Source: Aquitalea aquatica
GTDB lineage: Bacteria; Pseudomonadota; Gammaproteobacteria; Burkholderiales; Chromobacteriaceae
Assembly (NCBI RefSeq): GCF_013911085.1
Contig: NZ_JACERN010000022.1
Location: forward strand, 248,001 to 312,000
Direction of reading: 5' to 3'
Length of the DNA stretch: 64,000 nucleotides
Made by a program: the position numbers and the translations under genes. Numbering within the stretch: the stretch's first letter is position 1; the number at the start of each line of letters is the position of its first letter. Under the pieces are notes generated by a model that was given only the letters and a program-made list of their open reading frames with translations, made no database searches and was not told the origin of the DNA. Shown here piece after piece: positions 31,454-40,132 of this stretch.

Positions 31454-32581
31454 TTATTGAGCAGCTGTTGATGAAGTGATTTTTTGTGAAAATTTAATAA
31501 ATGGAAGCTCAATTATACGGTATGTCACAATGGCTATTAAGTATGAAAGTGTAAACAATAATAAAAAATATGCAAGAAGAAAAGTTATACCATGAGTATG
31601 GATAAGTATACTGGCAAGCTGATGGCATATTCTCATCAAAGAAAAATGAGCAAGATAAATACTAAATGATACTTTCCCAATGTGGACAAGTATTTTGTTT
31701 GTAAATAAAATACTTGGGTTGATAAAAATAAAGTATATAGAAAGACAAGCAATAATGGTAAATGCCAAGTGAGATTGAAGTGTACGATCAATATTAAATT
31801 GTGGCAATGCTAAAATTGCAAATAATATGAAAATTATTGATAAGGATTTAGAGTACTTTATTAAAATGAATGGTGATTTGAATTTTGTAATATTCAAATT
31901 AAAAAGGGTGTGGCCCAAGAGCAATCCAGTCATGAATACGGGCAGTTGATTTGTGAAGTTGAAGTATTGAAATGCACTCCATTGTGCGTTATTTGAAATC
32001 CATATGTAATTTAACTGCGCGTATGCATAACTCACTATTGTTAATAGTATAAAAGAAATACGAGATTTTTTTATTATGCATAGCATCGTTGGTAGTAGTA
32101 CATAAAACATCACCTCGTTACTAATGGACCAGCCGCCGGGTACTACAGCATTATATGCTTTACTCGACCAGATGTGAAAAAATGACAAAGTGACTAATAT
32201 GTCACTGGCTGATATTCCGTTCGGTGCAAATTGACGACTTTTAAATCCGAGAATTGCTAAGTAGTATATTATGCCAATATAAAATGCTGGGGCTATTCTA
32301 AAAAAACGCTTTGTTAAGTAGTGTTTTAGGTGAAATGAAGTGTTGCTGGATAGACTAAATACCAACGAAATAGCACTAATAATAAAAAATAGCTGAACGC
32401 CATGGCCTGATTGGTCGCCAATGTGTCTAATGTAATCCGGTAATATTATTTCATTTTTCGATTGTTGAAAGAGGGGAGTGATTGATAAAACTCCCATCAT
32501 TCCAAAGCTTGCATGTGTAAATATGGTCATCAAAATTGCAATGCCACGCAAGCCATCTAATTGGTAATAATTCGTTTTCAT
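31454..32581 (-). CDS. Acyltransferase family 3 membrane protein (O-acetylase-like), first
   Basis: A 375-residue polytopic protein of the acyltransferase-3/OafA family. It opens with YYQLDGLRGIAILMTIFTHASFG, the first helix carrying the conserved His, and has SNEVMFYVLLPTML and about ten membrane segments. Such enzymes acylate sugars of O-antigen or other glycans using acyl-CoA. The stop lies 37 bases upstream of the flippase start and the gene overlaps the next upstream acyltransferase by four bases (ATGA type). Base composition is very AT-rich for this genome. The acyl group and target sugar cannot be told from sequence. Confidence 0.85.
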   Translation of the reverse strand: MKTNYYQLDGLRGIAILMTIFTHASFGMMGVLSITPLFQQSKNEIILPDYIRHIGDQSGHGVQLFFIISAISLVFSLSSNTSFHLKHYLTKRFFRIAPAFYIGIIYYLAILGFKSRQFAPNGISASDILVTLSFFHIWSSKAYNAVVPGGWSISNEVMFYVLLPTMLCIIKKSRISFILLTIVSYAYAQLNYIWISNNAQWSAFQYFNFTNQLPVFMTGLLLGHTLFNLNITKFKSPFILIKYSKSLSIIFILFAILALPQFNIDRTLQSHLAFTIIACLSIYFIFINPSILFTNKILVHIGKVSFSIYLAHFSLMRICHQLASILIHTHGITFLLAYFLLLFTLSYLIAIVTYRIIELPFIKFSQKITSSTAAQ

Positions 32582-33651
32582 ATATTTTGAAGGAAATGCT
32601 TTAATTTGTCTCGCTGAGTTTTTTCAAATAAGTAGTAAGATATTATAGACACTACTATTGTTAGTGTCAGCACGCTTGGGATGAAAATGGCAAGCCTTAT
32701 CTTTGATTGTAAGTGGTAGTGCTCTATGATAAGTTTAATTGGAAAGTGCCAAAGATATACTGAGTATGAAATTAATCCTACTTGATGCATCAATCTTGTT
32801 GATAAAAATTTTGAAAGCCAGAATTGCTCATCCAATAAAGTGAGTATTAATATTGGCCAAAGAAAAAATAATACAGAACCGGGGATTTTGTTTAAATATT
32901 TTGCTATTAAAATAATTACTATTAAAGTAAAAATGCAATTTTTATATTTTTGGCTTGCAATAAATAGCCAGTCCCTTTTTGTGAAAGATTCATAAGTCAG
33001 CCATCCGGCTGTAAATAATAATACTCCACGAATAATCAGTGCCGAATGGACAGTGATATTGGCTGGTGGATGTCCTGGAGTGGAGATATCAGGATTAAAA
33101 AAATGAGTAGTGTAATAGGCGGATGTTGCACATAAAAGTAAAATTGTTAAAAATCTAATGGCGGAATTGGTTGTTAATGGTGTATTTTTAAATATAAAAA
33201 AAACAGGAAATATAAAACAGTAGCAAAAAAATTCAACTGATAATGACCATGCAGGAGGATTCCAGTGAATACCACTAAAGAATGGTAAGGCGTTTATCAA
33301 TAGCGCCTGCTTAATAAATTCAAAAATGCCAGATTCAAAAGTATAAGAATCAAATCCATATATTTTTAATTTAAAACAAAGAATTGTTGAAGCAATAAGA
33401 GTGAGTATGTATAGAGGGTAAATCCGTGCGAAGCGTGATGCGAAATAATTTTTAAAATTTAATGATTGATGATCTGGCTTGTAAACAATGCATAGTGTAA
33501 AAGCGCTAAGGCAAAAAAATAGATCTACTGATTCGTTGTGGAATGCAATAAATTTGAAGAATGAAATTGAGGAAAAGTTGAAATGAGCAATTGCTACGAC
33601 AATGGCAGCAACTCCACGAAGTCCCGTTAACTGTTTTATTTCGTTTTGCAC
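32578..33651 (-). CDS. Acyltransferase family 3 membrane protein (O-acetylase-like), second
   Basis: A 357-residue acyltransferase-3 protein, only distantly similar to its neighbour. It shows LTGLRGVAAIVVAIAHFNFSS (conserved His in the first helix), VDLFFCLSAFTLCIVY, NPPAWSLSVEFFCYCFIFPVFF (the RSLSVE-like motif) and SYSVYLWHFPIKLIIEHY. About ten membrane helices are expected. It likely adds an acetyl group to a polysaccharide precursor in the inner membrane. Overlap of four bases with the following acyltransferase indicates coupled translation. The strong AT bias suggests acquisition from a low-GC donor. Confidence 0.84.
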   Translation of the reverse strand: MQNEIKQLTGLRGVAAIVVAIAHFNFSSISFFKFIAFHNESVDLFFCLSAFTLCIVYKPDHQSLNFKNYFASRFARIYPLYILTLIASTILCFKLKIYGFDSYTFESGIFEFIKQALLINALPFFSGIHWNPPAWSLSVEFFCYCFIFPVFFIFKNTPLTTNSAIRFLTILLLCATSAYYTTHFFNPDISTPGHPPANITVHSALIIRGVLLFTAGWLTYESFTKRDWLFIASQKYKNCIFTLIVIILIAKYLNKIPGSVLFFLWPILILTLLDEQFWLSKFLSTRLMHQVGLISYSVYLWHFPIKLIIEHYHLQSKIRLAIFIPSVLTLTIVVSIISYYLFEKTQRDKLKHFLQNI

Positions 33652-33683
33652 ATTTTGACTTTATAGGTTATGAATTCAATTGG

Positions 33684-34919
33684 TTAATTTTGATTGAATA
33701 TGTAAGATATAACTTGCTGGGCAATTTTATTAGAATCAGTTTTTTTTGTGCAGATAGGAACTTCGTGATTTTCTAAACATTTTTCCATCCACGTAGTCGT
33801 AGTCCACCAACAATTGCCACATTGGTTGGGAGCGATGTTAATATTTTCCGGATATGAAAACCATTCTACATTGGTCGGCCCGAATATGACTAGGCACTTG
33901 ACATTCAAGGCTGAGGCTATATGTACCAATCCCGACTCGGCATCCAGATGTAATGATGCCCCTGCAATGATTGCTGTGGATTCGGCAAAGCTTATTTTAT
34001 CTTTCAGATTAATATCTATATTTTCGATTGTACTGCCAGTATTTCCCCCTAGCTGTACAATTGTTAATTCTGGATGCGATTTCTTCAGCTTCTTGGTTAT
34101 TTCATTCCATTTCTCAGTAGGGACAGCTTTAGTTGGCCTTGCTGAAGACAATGGAAAGTTGCTATCCCATCCGTCGTGGATAGTAATGTATTTTTTTCCA
34201 ATTAATTCGGTAGGTAGGCTGGCTGTAATTTCAATAGGTAATGCATTGCCACTGTAAGTGATGCCTAGTGTTTGGTGAAGGAATTCATACCGACGAATCC
34301 CAGTTTCAACAAGAATATCGGCAAATGCGCCATCCAAGTAAGGGTGGCTTTTAATGAATCTAATATATTTCGCTTTTATTGCTTCAGAATGGGCATACAT
34401 TTTTAGTATGCTTGGCTCGCATTGTGTTATTTTTTTTAAATTAGTTCCCTTCATGTCAAAATGTACATATTGATTCGCAATCAAGGAGAATTGATAGTAT
34501 TGTCTTGTGTCTTCATAAGCGGAAATGTGCAGAACCGATCTAAATCCTTTGATCTTTCTGAAAAAGGGCTCAACGATATCAGGTGATTGAAAATAAATAT
34601 CGAACGTATGATCTTTTAGTTGCTTTGTAAGATCATTAACAAGCCTTGCGATAATGACGGCATCGCCAATTCCGCCTGTAATGCGAACACTAAAAATTTT
34701 CTCTTTACCGTTTGGTTTTTTAATCTTTTTATTAATATCAAATTTTTTGATTAAACTGGCGATTGTTAACCTTGTTATATGTGTGAGTGTCTGTATTCTA
34801 CTTTTTTTAAGACGTAAAGCTAGGTAGCGGCTTTTAATTTTGTTTATTATTGAATGTCCTGGATTAATGATTAATTGTTGCTTTTTTTTAAGTGCTACTA
34901 ATTTTGAATTGGTTGTCAT
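33684..34919 (-). CDS. GT9-like (heptosyltransferase-fold) glycosyltransferase, paralogue 1
   Basis: A 411-residue cytoplasmic protein of the glycosyltransferase-9 fold. SVRITGGIGDAVIIARLVNDL is the N-terminal GGxGD loop and CLVIFGPTNVEWFSYPENI the C-terminal nucleotide-sugar site. YITIHDGWDSNF, TIVQLGG and the terminal Cys/Trp motif CGNCWWTTTTWMEKC recur in the gene at 36558, so the two are paralogues (clear identity along almost the whole length). It may transfer heptose or another sugar to LPS or the exported polymer; donor unknown. The first 60 residues are basic. It lies between an acyltransferase and the ABC exporter genes in very AT-rich DNA. Confidence 0.75.
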   Translation of the reverse strand: MTTNSKLVALKKKQQLIINPGHSIINKIKSRYLALRLKKSRIQTLTHITRLTIASLIKKFDINKKIKKPNGKEKIFSVRITGGIGDAVIIARLVNDLTKQLKDHTFDIYFQSPDIVEPFFRKIKGFRSVLHISAYEDTRQYYQFSLIANQYVHFDMKGTNLKKITQCEPSILKMYAHSEAIKAKYIRFIKSHPYLDGAFADILVETGIRRYEFLHQTLGITYSGNALPIEITASLPTELIGKKYITIHDGWDSNFPLSSARPTKAVPTEKWNEITKKLKKSHPELTIVQLGGNTGSTIENIDINLKDKISFAESTAIIAGASLHLDAESGLVHIASALNVKCLVIFGPTNVEWFSYPENINIAPNQCGNCWWTTTTWMEKCLENHEVPICTKKTDSNKIAQQVISYIFNQN

Positions 34920-35004
34920 ATATTAATATAGTCTATATTGAATTGTATGTTTGAAAAGTATTTCATTCCAATAATTAGGCGGTTGTAATTTTTCGCTTAA
35001 GTAA

Positions 35005-35706
35005 TTATTCAATATTGATAATTTTGCCATGTTCTAAATGTATTTTTTTATTACAAACACGGTTTGTTAGTTCATGATCATGTGATGCGAAAATCAAGAT
35101 CCCGGCATTATCTACAAATTCATGCAGGCGCTTTTCTGCCTTGTGCTTGAAGCTCTCATCCCCTACGCTAATCCATTCGTCCATCAACAGGATTTCTGGC
35201 TGGATACAGGTGGAGATGGCAAAGGCCAAACGCAGTACCATCCCACTGGAATAGGTACGTACCGGCATATTGAGAAAATCACCCAGTTCGCTGAACTCTG
35301 CAATCTCATCAATCTTTCCTTCAATCTGGTTTGGTTTTAGCCCCAAAAACAGGCCACGCAAACGCATGTTTTCAAAACCGGTTGCTTCAGGGTCCATCCC
35401 CAGTTGGGAGTCCAGCAGGCTGGTCACCTTGCCCTGAATATCGACATGGCCGATATCCGGTTTGTATACGCCAGCCATGACACGCAACAGCGTAGTTTTG
35501 CCTGAGCCATTGTGGCCGATCAGAGCGACGCGGTCACCCTTGCGGATGTCCAGGTTGATGCCCTTCAGTGACTCCACCATGGTGATCTTGCTGTCATGGT
35601 TGATGTTGCCACCAGTGGCGGCAGACAACAGAGTCTGGCGAAACGAACGCTGCTTGGCATCATAAATGGGAAAGCGGACAGTAACGTCTTTGAAAAAGAT
35701 ATGCAT
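35005..35706 (-). CDS. Polysaccharide ABC exporter, ATP-binding subunit (Wzt/KpsT-like)
   Basis: A 233-residue ABC ATPase: Walker A in ALIGHNGSGKTTLLRV, signature YSSGMVLRLAFAI, Walker B EILLMDEWISVGDESF and the switch His in FASHDHEL. The Q-loop region LLDSQLGMDPEATGFENMRLRG is typical of ABC-2 polysaccharide exporters (TagH/Wzt/KpsT). It ends right after the nucleotide domain and lacks the C-terminal carbohydrate-binding domain of long Wzt proteins, so recognition of a capped chain end by that module is not expected. It pairs with the permease gene nine bases upstream on the same strand to export a lipid-linked glycan. Confidence 0.9.
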   Translation of the reverse strand: MHIFFKDVTVRFPIYDAKQRSFRQTLLSAATGGNINHDSKITMVESLKGINLDIRKGDRVALIGHNGSGKTTLLRVMAGVYKPDIGHVDIQGKVTSLLDSQLGMDPEATGFENMRLRGLFLGLKPNQIEGKIDEIAEFSELGDFLNMPVRTYSSGMVLRLAFAISTCIQPEILLMDEWISVGDESFKHKAEKRLHEFVDNAGILIFASHDHELTNRVCNKKIHLEHGKIINIE

Positions 35707-35715
35707 GGCTATTTT

Positions 35716-36501
35716 CTAAATCCAGTAGGCAATTCTGTGCTTGTAGCGGCTGAATAGGGCTAGGGCAATGATAGTGCCCACCACAAGGGTGGCGATGGCA
35801 AATCCCCAAATCCATGGCGCAGGAAACTGCCCTAATAACGGCTGGCGGGTAATTTCCAGAAAACCGGTAAACGGGTTCAAATAAATGAGATGCTGCTTTG
35901 TGGGGGAGAGTTGGTCCACATTCCACAGAATCGGTGTAACAAAAAACAGTAATGAGATCAGGTTGCTGACGATAGGCTGCATATCGCGAAAGCGCGTACA
36001 GAAAATACCTGCGAGCACGCCTATCCAGAACAGGTTTGCTGCCACCAGAACAATGCCAGGGATGAATAGCAGGTCATGCCAGTTAAGCTGGATGGGGAGC
36101 AGGAATAGCTCAATAACAAAAATAACCAGATTATGTGCCATGATGATGGTGTGGCGCCACATGATGCGGAAAATGAACAGACTCATCGGTAGCTTCATTT
36201 GCCTGATGTAGTGGGCCGAGCCAGCAAAACTGTCGCTGAAATCATTCATCATGCCAGACATATATCCCCATAGGATAAGCCCAAGGGTAAGCCGGGGGAT
36301 AAAGGTGTTGAGATCATTCTTGAATAGCATGCCATATAGCGGGCCCATAGCGGCAATGGTAATAGCCATGCTGATGGTAATCCAGAATGGGCCGATCTTT
36401 GATCTACGATAGCGTAGCCGAATATCTTGCCACCCCAATGCCAGCCATAAGTGCCGGGAGTGATAAGCATCCTTGATGTCTTCAATAGCATTGCTAAACA
36501 T
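35716..36501 (-). CDS. Polysaccharide ABC exporter, permease subunit (Wzm/KpsM-like)
   Basis: A 261-residue ABC-2 type permease with six membrane segments. The cytoplasmic N-terminus LWLALGWQDIRLRYRRSKIGPFWITISM is the family signature of polysaccharide/polyol-phosphate exporters; ILWNVDQLSPTKQHLIYLNPFTGFLEITRQPLLGQ matches the conserved C-terminal part. It forms the transmembrane channel with the ATPase encoded directly downstream. The ATG at 36501 is favoured over a longer frame from 36555 because family members begin shortly before the DIRxRYRRS motif and AGGCG lies upstream. Confidence 0.9.
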   Translation of the reverse strand: MFSNAIEDIKDAYHSRHLWLALGWQDIRLRYRRSKIGPFWITISMAITIAAMGPLYGMLFKNDLNTFIPRLTLGLILWGYMSGMMNDFSDSFAGSAHYIRQMKLPMSLFIFRIMWRHTIIMAHNLVIFVIELFLLPIQLNWHDLLFIPGIVLVAANLFWIGVLAGIFCTRFRDMQPIVSNLISLLFFVTPILWNVDQLSPTKQHLIYLNPFTGFLEITRQPLLGQFPAPWIWGFAIATLVVGTIIALALFSRYKHRIAYWI

Positions 36502-36557
36502 AAATACGCCTGTTTGGTGATAGATATTGGTGATGGGGGAATTCAGTGTGCACAATT

Positions 36558-37853
36558 TTATTGTAATTCTGCCACTACCGCAGCTACGACATCTCCTGCG
36601 CTAATGCTGGCAGTACAGGGAGGAATGTCATAACCAGCAGGGCAGGCATCCATCCAGGTATCGGTCGCCCACCAGCAATTTCCACACTCTTTGGGGCCAA
36701 TATTGATGTTTTCTGGATAGCCGAACCAGTCCAGATTGGTAGGGCCAAACATGACCACGCTCTTTACCCCTAGTGAAATACCTACATGCACCAAGCCGGA
36801 CTCCGTATCCATATGCAAGCGAGAGCCGGCCAGGATAGACATGGACTCTTTGAATGAAAGCTTTCCCTTCAGATTGATATCGACACCGTTGATATCTCCT
36901 CCGGTATCTCCACCTAGTTGCACAATGATCAAATCGGGTCTTTTTTCTTTTATCTGCCTGACAATCGCTTCCAAAGTGGGTAGGGGCATGGATTTGGTTG
37001 GACGATGCGCGACCAGCTTGAACTTGGTATCCCAGCCATCATGGATAGTGATATAGGTTTTTTTACTGAGGCCTTGTTGGGCAATGACTTCTGGCGACAG
37101 ATCAAGTTGAAGCTGATGTCCGCCATAGGGAATCCCCAGCATCTCGTGCAGGTACTGGTAGCGTCTATGCCCTTCTTGCGTTGCGATGTCGGAGAACTCT
37201 CCATCCAGCGATGGATGGGTCAGGATGTATTTCTCGATACTCTTGTTTGCCAGAGCGGCATGTTTAATCATGCTATGTAGCTGCATGCCATGCGTTAGAT
37301 TTTTATCTTCAAATTGGCTCACATGACAAAATGTGACATATTGGTTTACGTTTAGCGAAAATGTATAAAATTTTTGAGTGGCCGGGAAGGCTTCCACATT
37401 CAATACATTTCTAAAGCCTGGAATATGGCAAAAGAAAGCTTTTATCGAGTCAGGAGAGTGAAAATAAACATCGAAAATGGAACTGTTTCCTAGCTCTTGT
37501 TGTAAATCACGAACCATGCGTGCAATCATGATAGAGTCGCCTAAGCCTCCTGATATTTTTAGGCTGTAACTGATTTGATTGCTTTCCTTTTCCATTGCTG
37601 TTGTCAATGGTGTGCGAATGCCGAGTTTTCTCTTTATTTTAATAGAGCTGGGAATGATGATCTTGGTTTTGGTAACCCGGACTCCGATGGCTACTGCACG
37701 ATCAATGCAATATGCCAATACATGAGGAATAGATTTTGTCTTTAATAGTTGCCCAACACGGCGTCTTCCTCTGCGCAGCAATGGTGTATTGTTTTCAGAA
37801 AGTGTTATCATTTGCGAACGATTTTTTTTGATTCGCTCAACTTTTTTATGCAT
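36558..37853 (-). CDS. GT9-like (heptosyltransferase-fold) glycosyltransferase, paralogue 2
   Basis: A 431-residue paralogue of the product of 33684-34919. Shared, nearly identical blocks are GG.GD..IARMV.DL, VYFHSPDS.K.FF..I.GFR.VL, YITIHDGWDTKF..., RPTKS.P, IVQLGGDTGG, FGPTN..WF.YPENINI and CGNCWW.T.TWM..C. GT9 enzymes include the LPS heptosyltransferases, consistent with the heptose genes in this locus, though the donor sugar is not determined. The N-terminal 80 residues are basic and divergent. The two paralogues flank the Wzm/Wzt gene pair, as if a glycosyltransferase had duplicated around the exporter. GC content is higher than in its sister gene. Confidence 0.76.
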   Translation of the reverse strand: MHKKVERIKKNRSQMITLSENNTPLLRRGRRRVGQLLKTKSIPHVLAYCIDRAVAIGVRVTKTKIIIPSSIKIKRKLGIRTPLTTAMEKESNQISYSLKISGGLGDSIMIARMVRDLQQELGNSSIFDVYFHSPDSIKAFFCHIPGFRNVLNVEAFPATQKFYTFSLNVNQYVTFCHVSQFEDKNLTHGMQLHSMIKHAALANKSIEKYILTHPSLDGEFSDIATQEGHRRYQYLHEMLGIPYGGHQLQLDLSPEVIAQQGLSKKTYITIHDGWDTKFKLVAHRPTKSMPLPTLEAIVRQIKEKRPDLIIVQLGGDTGGDINGVDINLKGKLSFKESMSILAGSRLHMDTESGLVHVGISLGVKSVVMFGPTNLDWFGYPENINIGPKECGNCWWATDTWMDACPAGYDIPPCTASISAGDVVAAVVAELQ

Positions 37854-37856
37854 GGT

Positions 37857-38675
37857 TTATCCAATATTTGCAGTAGTTTTTTGCGCTAATGTTTTTTTGT
37901 TGCATAAATTTCTTTTTTTATCAAAAAACCAACCCCATTTGTTGAAATATACCCATGCAGATTTTAAGTGAATGAGTAATAATTTTTTGTTTTTATATGA
38001 CTCTTTGGCGTGAATGTGGACTACTTCTGCTTGCGGGATGTATCGCAGTCGTCCTATTTCAGCCATTCTTCTACTTAAATCAATGTCTTCCATGTACATA
38101 AAAAATCGCTCATCAAAGCCGTTTAGTTTTTGGAAAACATCTGTACGAAAAGCAAAAAGACAACCACTTGCATTAGAAAGCTCAAAAGGTTTGTCTGGAT
38201 CCAGCCACTGCATTTCATAGTCATAATCTAACATTTTGCTTAACGGGGGCAGAAAGCGCCGGGCAAGCAAATTGATAGGTGTGGGTAACAACTTGGTCAG
38301 CCGTTGTAGGCGGCCATCTGGATAAAGAACTTTGGGGCTGCATCCTACTACTGATGGATCCTCTATCATCGGCATGATAAGCAGATTCACTAAATTTGAT
38401 TCAAAAGTGATGTCTGGATTCAAGAGGATGTGAAAATCACTACGTAGTGATTTGATAGCAAGATTATGTCCTTTTCCGAATCCAATATTTTCCCCGACAA
38501 AATGATATTCATGCGCAGAGCATATTTTTTCCAGTTCGTTTGTCGGAGAATTATCAATAATGATTAAATCAATTTTCCTGTTGCTGTTTTGCACAGAATG
38601 CAGCAAAGCTGTAATCTGATCTTTCGGATTTTGAAATAGCACCAGAGAGGCTGTGATGCTTACTTGTCTTGTCAT
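37857..38675 (-). CDS. Glycosyltransferase family 2 (rhamnosyltransferase-like)
   Basis: A 272-residue GT-A fold glycosyltransferase. SITASLVLFQNPKDQ starts the domain, LIIIDNSPTNEL and LLNPDITF carry the DNS and DxD-like elements, GENIGFGKGHNLAI is the usual sugar-nucleotide loop, and FELSNASGCLFAFRTDVFQKLNGFDERFFMYMEDIDLSRR is the ED motif region typical of WbbL/RfbF rhamnosyltransferases. It lies just downstream of the dTDP-rhamnose genes on the same strand, which fits use of dTDP-rhamnose as donor. The ATG at 38675 is preferred over an in-frame TTG at 38690 that would overlap rfbC by eight bases. It is the last gene of the low-GC block on this side. Confidence 0.85.
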   Translation of the reverse strand: MTRQVSITASLVLFQNPKDQITALLHSVQNSNRKIDLIIIDNSPTNELEKICSAHEYHFVGENIGFGKGHNLAIKSLRSDFHILLNPDITFESNLVNLLIMPMIEDPSVVGCSPKVLYPDGRLQRLTKLLPTPINLLARRFLPPLSKMLDYDYEMQWLDPDKPFELSNASGCLFAFRTDVFQKLNGFDERFFMYMEDIDLSRRMAEIGRLRYIPQAEVVHIHAKESYKNKKLLLIHLKSAWVYFNKWGWFFDKKRNLCNKKTLAQKTTANIG

Positions 38676-38682
38676 TGCGGAA

Positions 38683-39231
38683 TTATGCAAAAGTATCTGC
38701 CAGACTGAACAATCCAGCTTGTTCGTCTTTGATTGATAGAATGGGCTGGCCTTGCAGTGGCCATGAAATAGCTAACTGCGCATCGGACCACAAAATACTA
38801 CGTTCAGACTGGGCATTCCAGTAGTCGTCTGTTTTATATTGAATTTCGGCAACTTCACTCACTGTGAGAAAGCCGTGGGCAAATCCCTGGGGTATCCATA
38901 TTTGTCGTTTATTGCTTTCGCTCAAGATCACCATGACTGACTGGCCAAAGGTGGGTGAGCTGCGGCGGATATCCACTGCAACGTCATATACTTCCCCCAG
39001 CGTGCAGCGCACCAGCTTACTTTGTGCAAACGGTGGCATTTGGTAGTGCAGCCCGCGCAACACACCTTTGGCAGAGCGGCTGTGGTTGTCCTGGACAAAT
39101 TCCACCTTGCGCCCAATGGCCTCCTCAAAACGCTTCTGATTGAAACTTTCGAAGAAAAAGCCACGCTCGTCGCCAAATACAGCTGGTTCTATGATTTTGA
39201 CGTCCGCAATGGCGGTATCGATGATTTTCAT
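38683..39231 (-). CDS. rfbC: dTDP-4-dehydrorhamnose 3,5-epimerase
   Basis: A 182-residue cupin-fold epimerase, the third enzyme of dTDP-L-rhamnose synthesis. FGDERGFFFESFNQ, DNHSRSAKGVLRGLHYQMPPFAQSKLVRC (catalytic His in GLHYQ), GEVYDVAVDIRRSSPTFGQ and IPQGFAHGFLTVSEVAEIQYKTDDYW are all family signatures; length is normal. It is the last of four contiguous rhamnose genes transcribed rfbB-rfbD-rfbA-rfbC; the next gene, a GT2 transferase, probably uses the product. Confidence 0.95.
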   Translation of the reverse strand: MKIIDTAIADVKIIEPAVFGDERGFFFESFNQKRFEEAIGRKVEFVQDNHSRSAKGVLRGLHYQMPPFAQSKLVRCTLGEVYDVAVDIRRSSPTFGQSVMVILSESNKRQIWIPQGFAHGFLTVSEVAEIQYKTDDYWNAQSERSILWSDAQLAISWPLQGQPILSIKDEQAGLFSLADTFA

Positions 39232-39246
39232 GAATGGCTTGCTTTC

Positions 39247-40116
39247 TTACTTCAGCAGCTGCAACAGATATTGCCCGTAGGCATTCTTTTTCAGCGGTTG
39301 CGCCAGCTGCTCTAGCCGGGCTGCATCAATCCAGTGCTGCACGTAGGCAATTTCCTCAAGGCAAGCAATTTTCAGGCCTTGGCGACTTTCGATGGTGGCA
39401 ATGAACTGGCTGGCTTCCAGCATGGATTCGTGGGTGCCGGTATCCAGCCAGGCATAGCCACGGCCCATAGTTTGTACATCCAGCTGGCCTTGTTGCAGAT
39501 AGTGGTTGTTGACGTCGGTGATTTCCAGCTCGCCGCGTGCTGAGGGGCGGATGGACTTGGCGATGTCGACAACCTGCTGGTCGTAGAAGTACAGACCGGT
39601 CACGGCATAGTTGGATTTCGGGATGGCTGGTTTTTCCTCGATGGACAAGGCTTTACCCTGGTCATCGAACTTCACCACGCCGTAGCGCTCCGGGTCCTGT
39701 ACGTGGTAGGCAAACACGCTGGCACCTTGCTGCTTGGCGTTGGCCGATTTCAGCAGTTTGGGGAAGTCATGGCCGTGGAAGATATTGTCGCCCAGTACCA
39801 GCGCCGAGGGCGCGCCTGCCAGGAAGTCTTCGCCAATGATGAAGGCCTGTGCCAGTCCGTCCGGGCTGGGTTGTACTGCGTATTGCAGGTTGATGCCCCA
39901 CTGGCTGCCATCGCCCAGCAACTGTTCGAAGCGTGGGGTGTCCTGCGGGGTGGAGATAATCAGGATGTCGCGAATCCCGGCCAGCATCAGGGTGCTGAGC
40001 GGGTAGTAGATCATTGGCTTGTCATAGATTGGCAGCAATTGCTTGCTGACCGCCAGTGTGGCGGGGTACAGGCGGGTTCCGCTGCCTCCCGCAAGGATGA
40101 TGCCTTTGCGTTTCAT
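39247..40116 (-). CDS. rfbA: Glucose-1-phosphate thymidylyltransferase
   Basis: A 289-residue nucleotidyltransferase that makes dTDP-glucose from glucose-1-phosphate and dTTP, committing sugar to dTDP-rhamnose. [45 protein letters not shown] is the canonical active-site start; [35 protein letters not shown] and [14 protein letters not shown] follow. The ATG at 40116 is chosen because it begins [11 protein letters not shown], normal for the family; an upstream in-frame ATG adds unrelated residues. It lies 15 bases after rfbC's start on the far side and 16 bases downstream of rfbD. Confidence 0.95.
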   Translation of the reverse strand: MKRKGIILAGGSGTRLYPATLAVSKQLLPIYDKPMIYYPLSTLMLAGIRDILIISTPQDTPRFEQLLGDGSQWGINLQYAVQPSPDGLAQAFIIGEDFLAGAPSALVLGDNIFHGHDFPKLLKSANAKQQGASVFAYHVQDPERYGVVKFDDQGKALSIEEKPAIPKSNYAVTGLYFYDQQVVDIAKSIRPSARGELEITDVNNHYLQQGQLDVQTMGRGYAWLDTGTHESMLEASQFIATIESRQGLKIACLEEIAYVQHWIDAARLEQLAQPLKKNAYGQYLLQLLK

Positions 40117-40132
40117 GATGATGGACCCCGGA

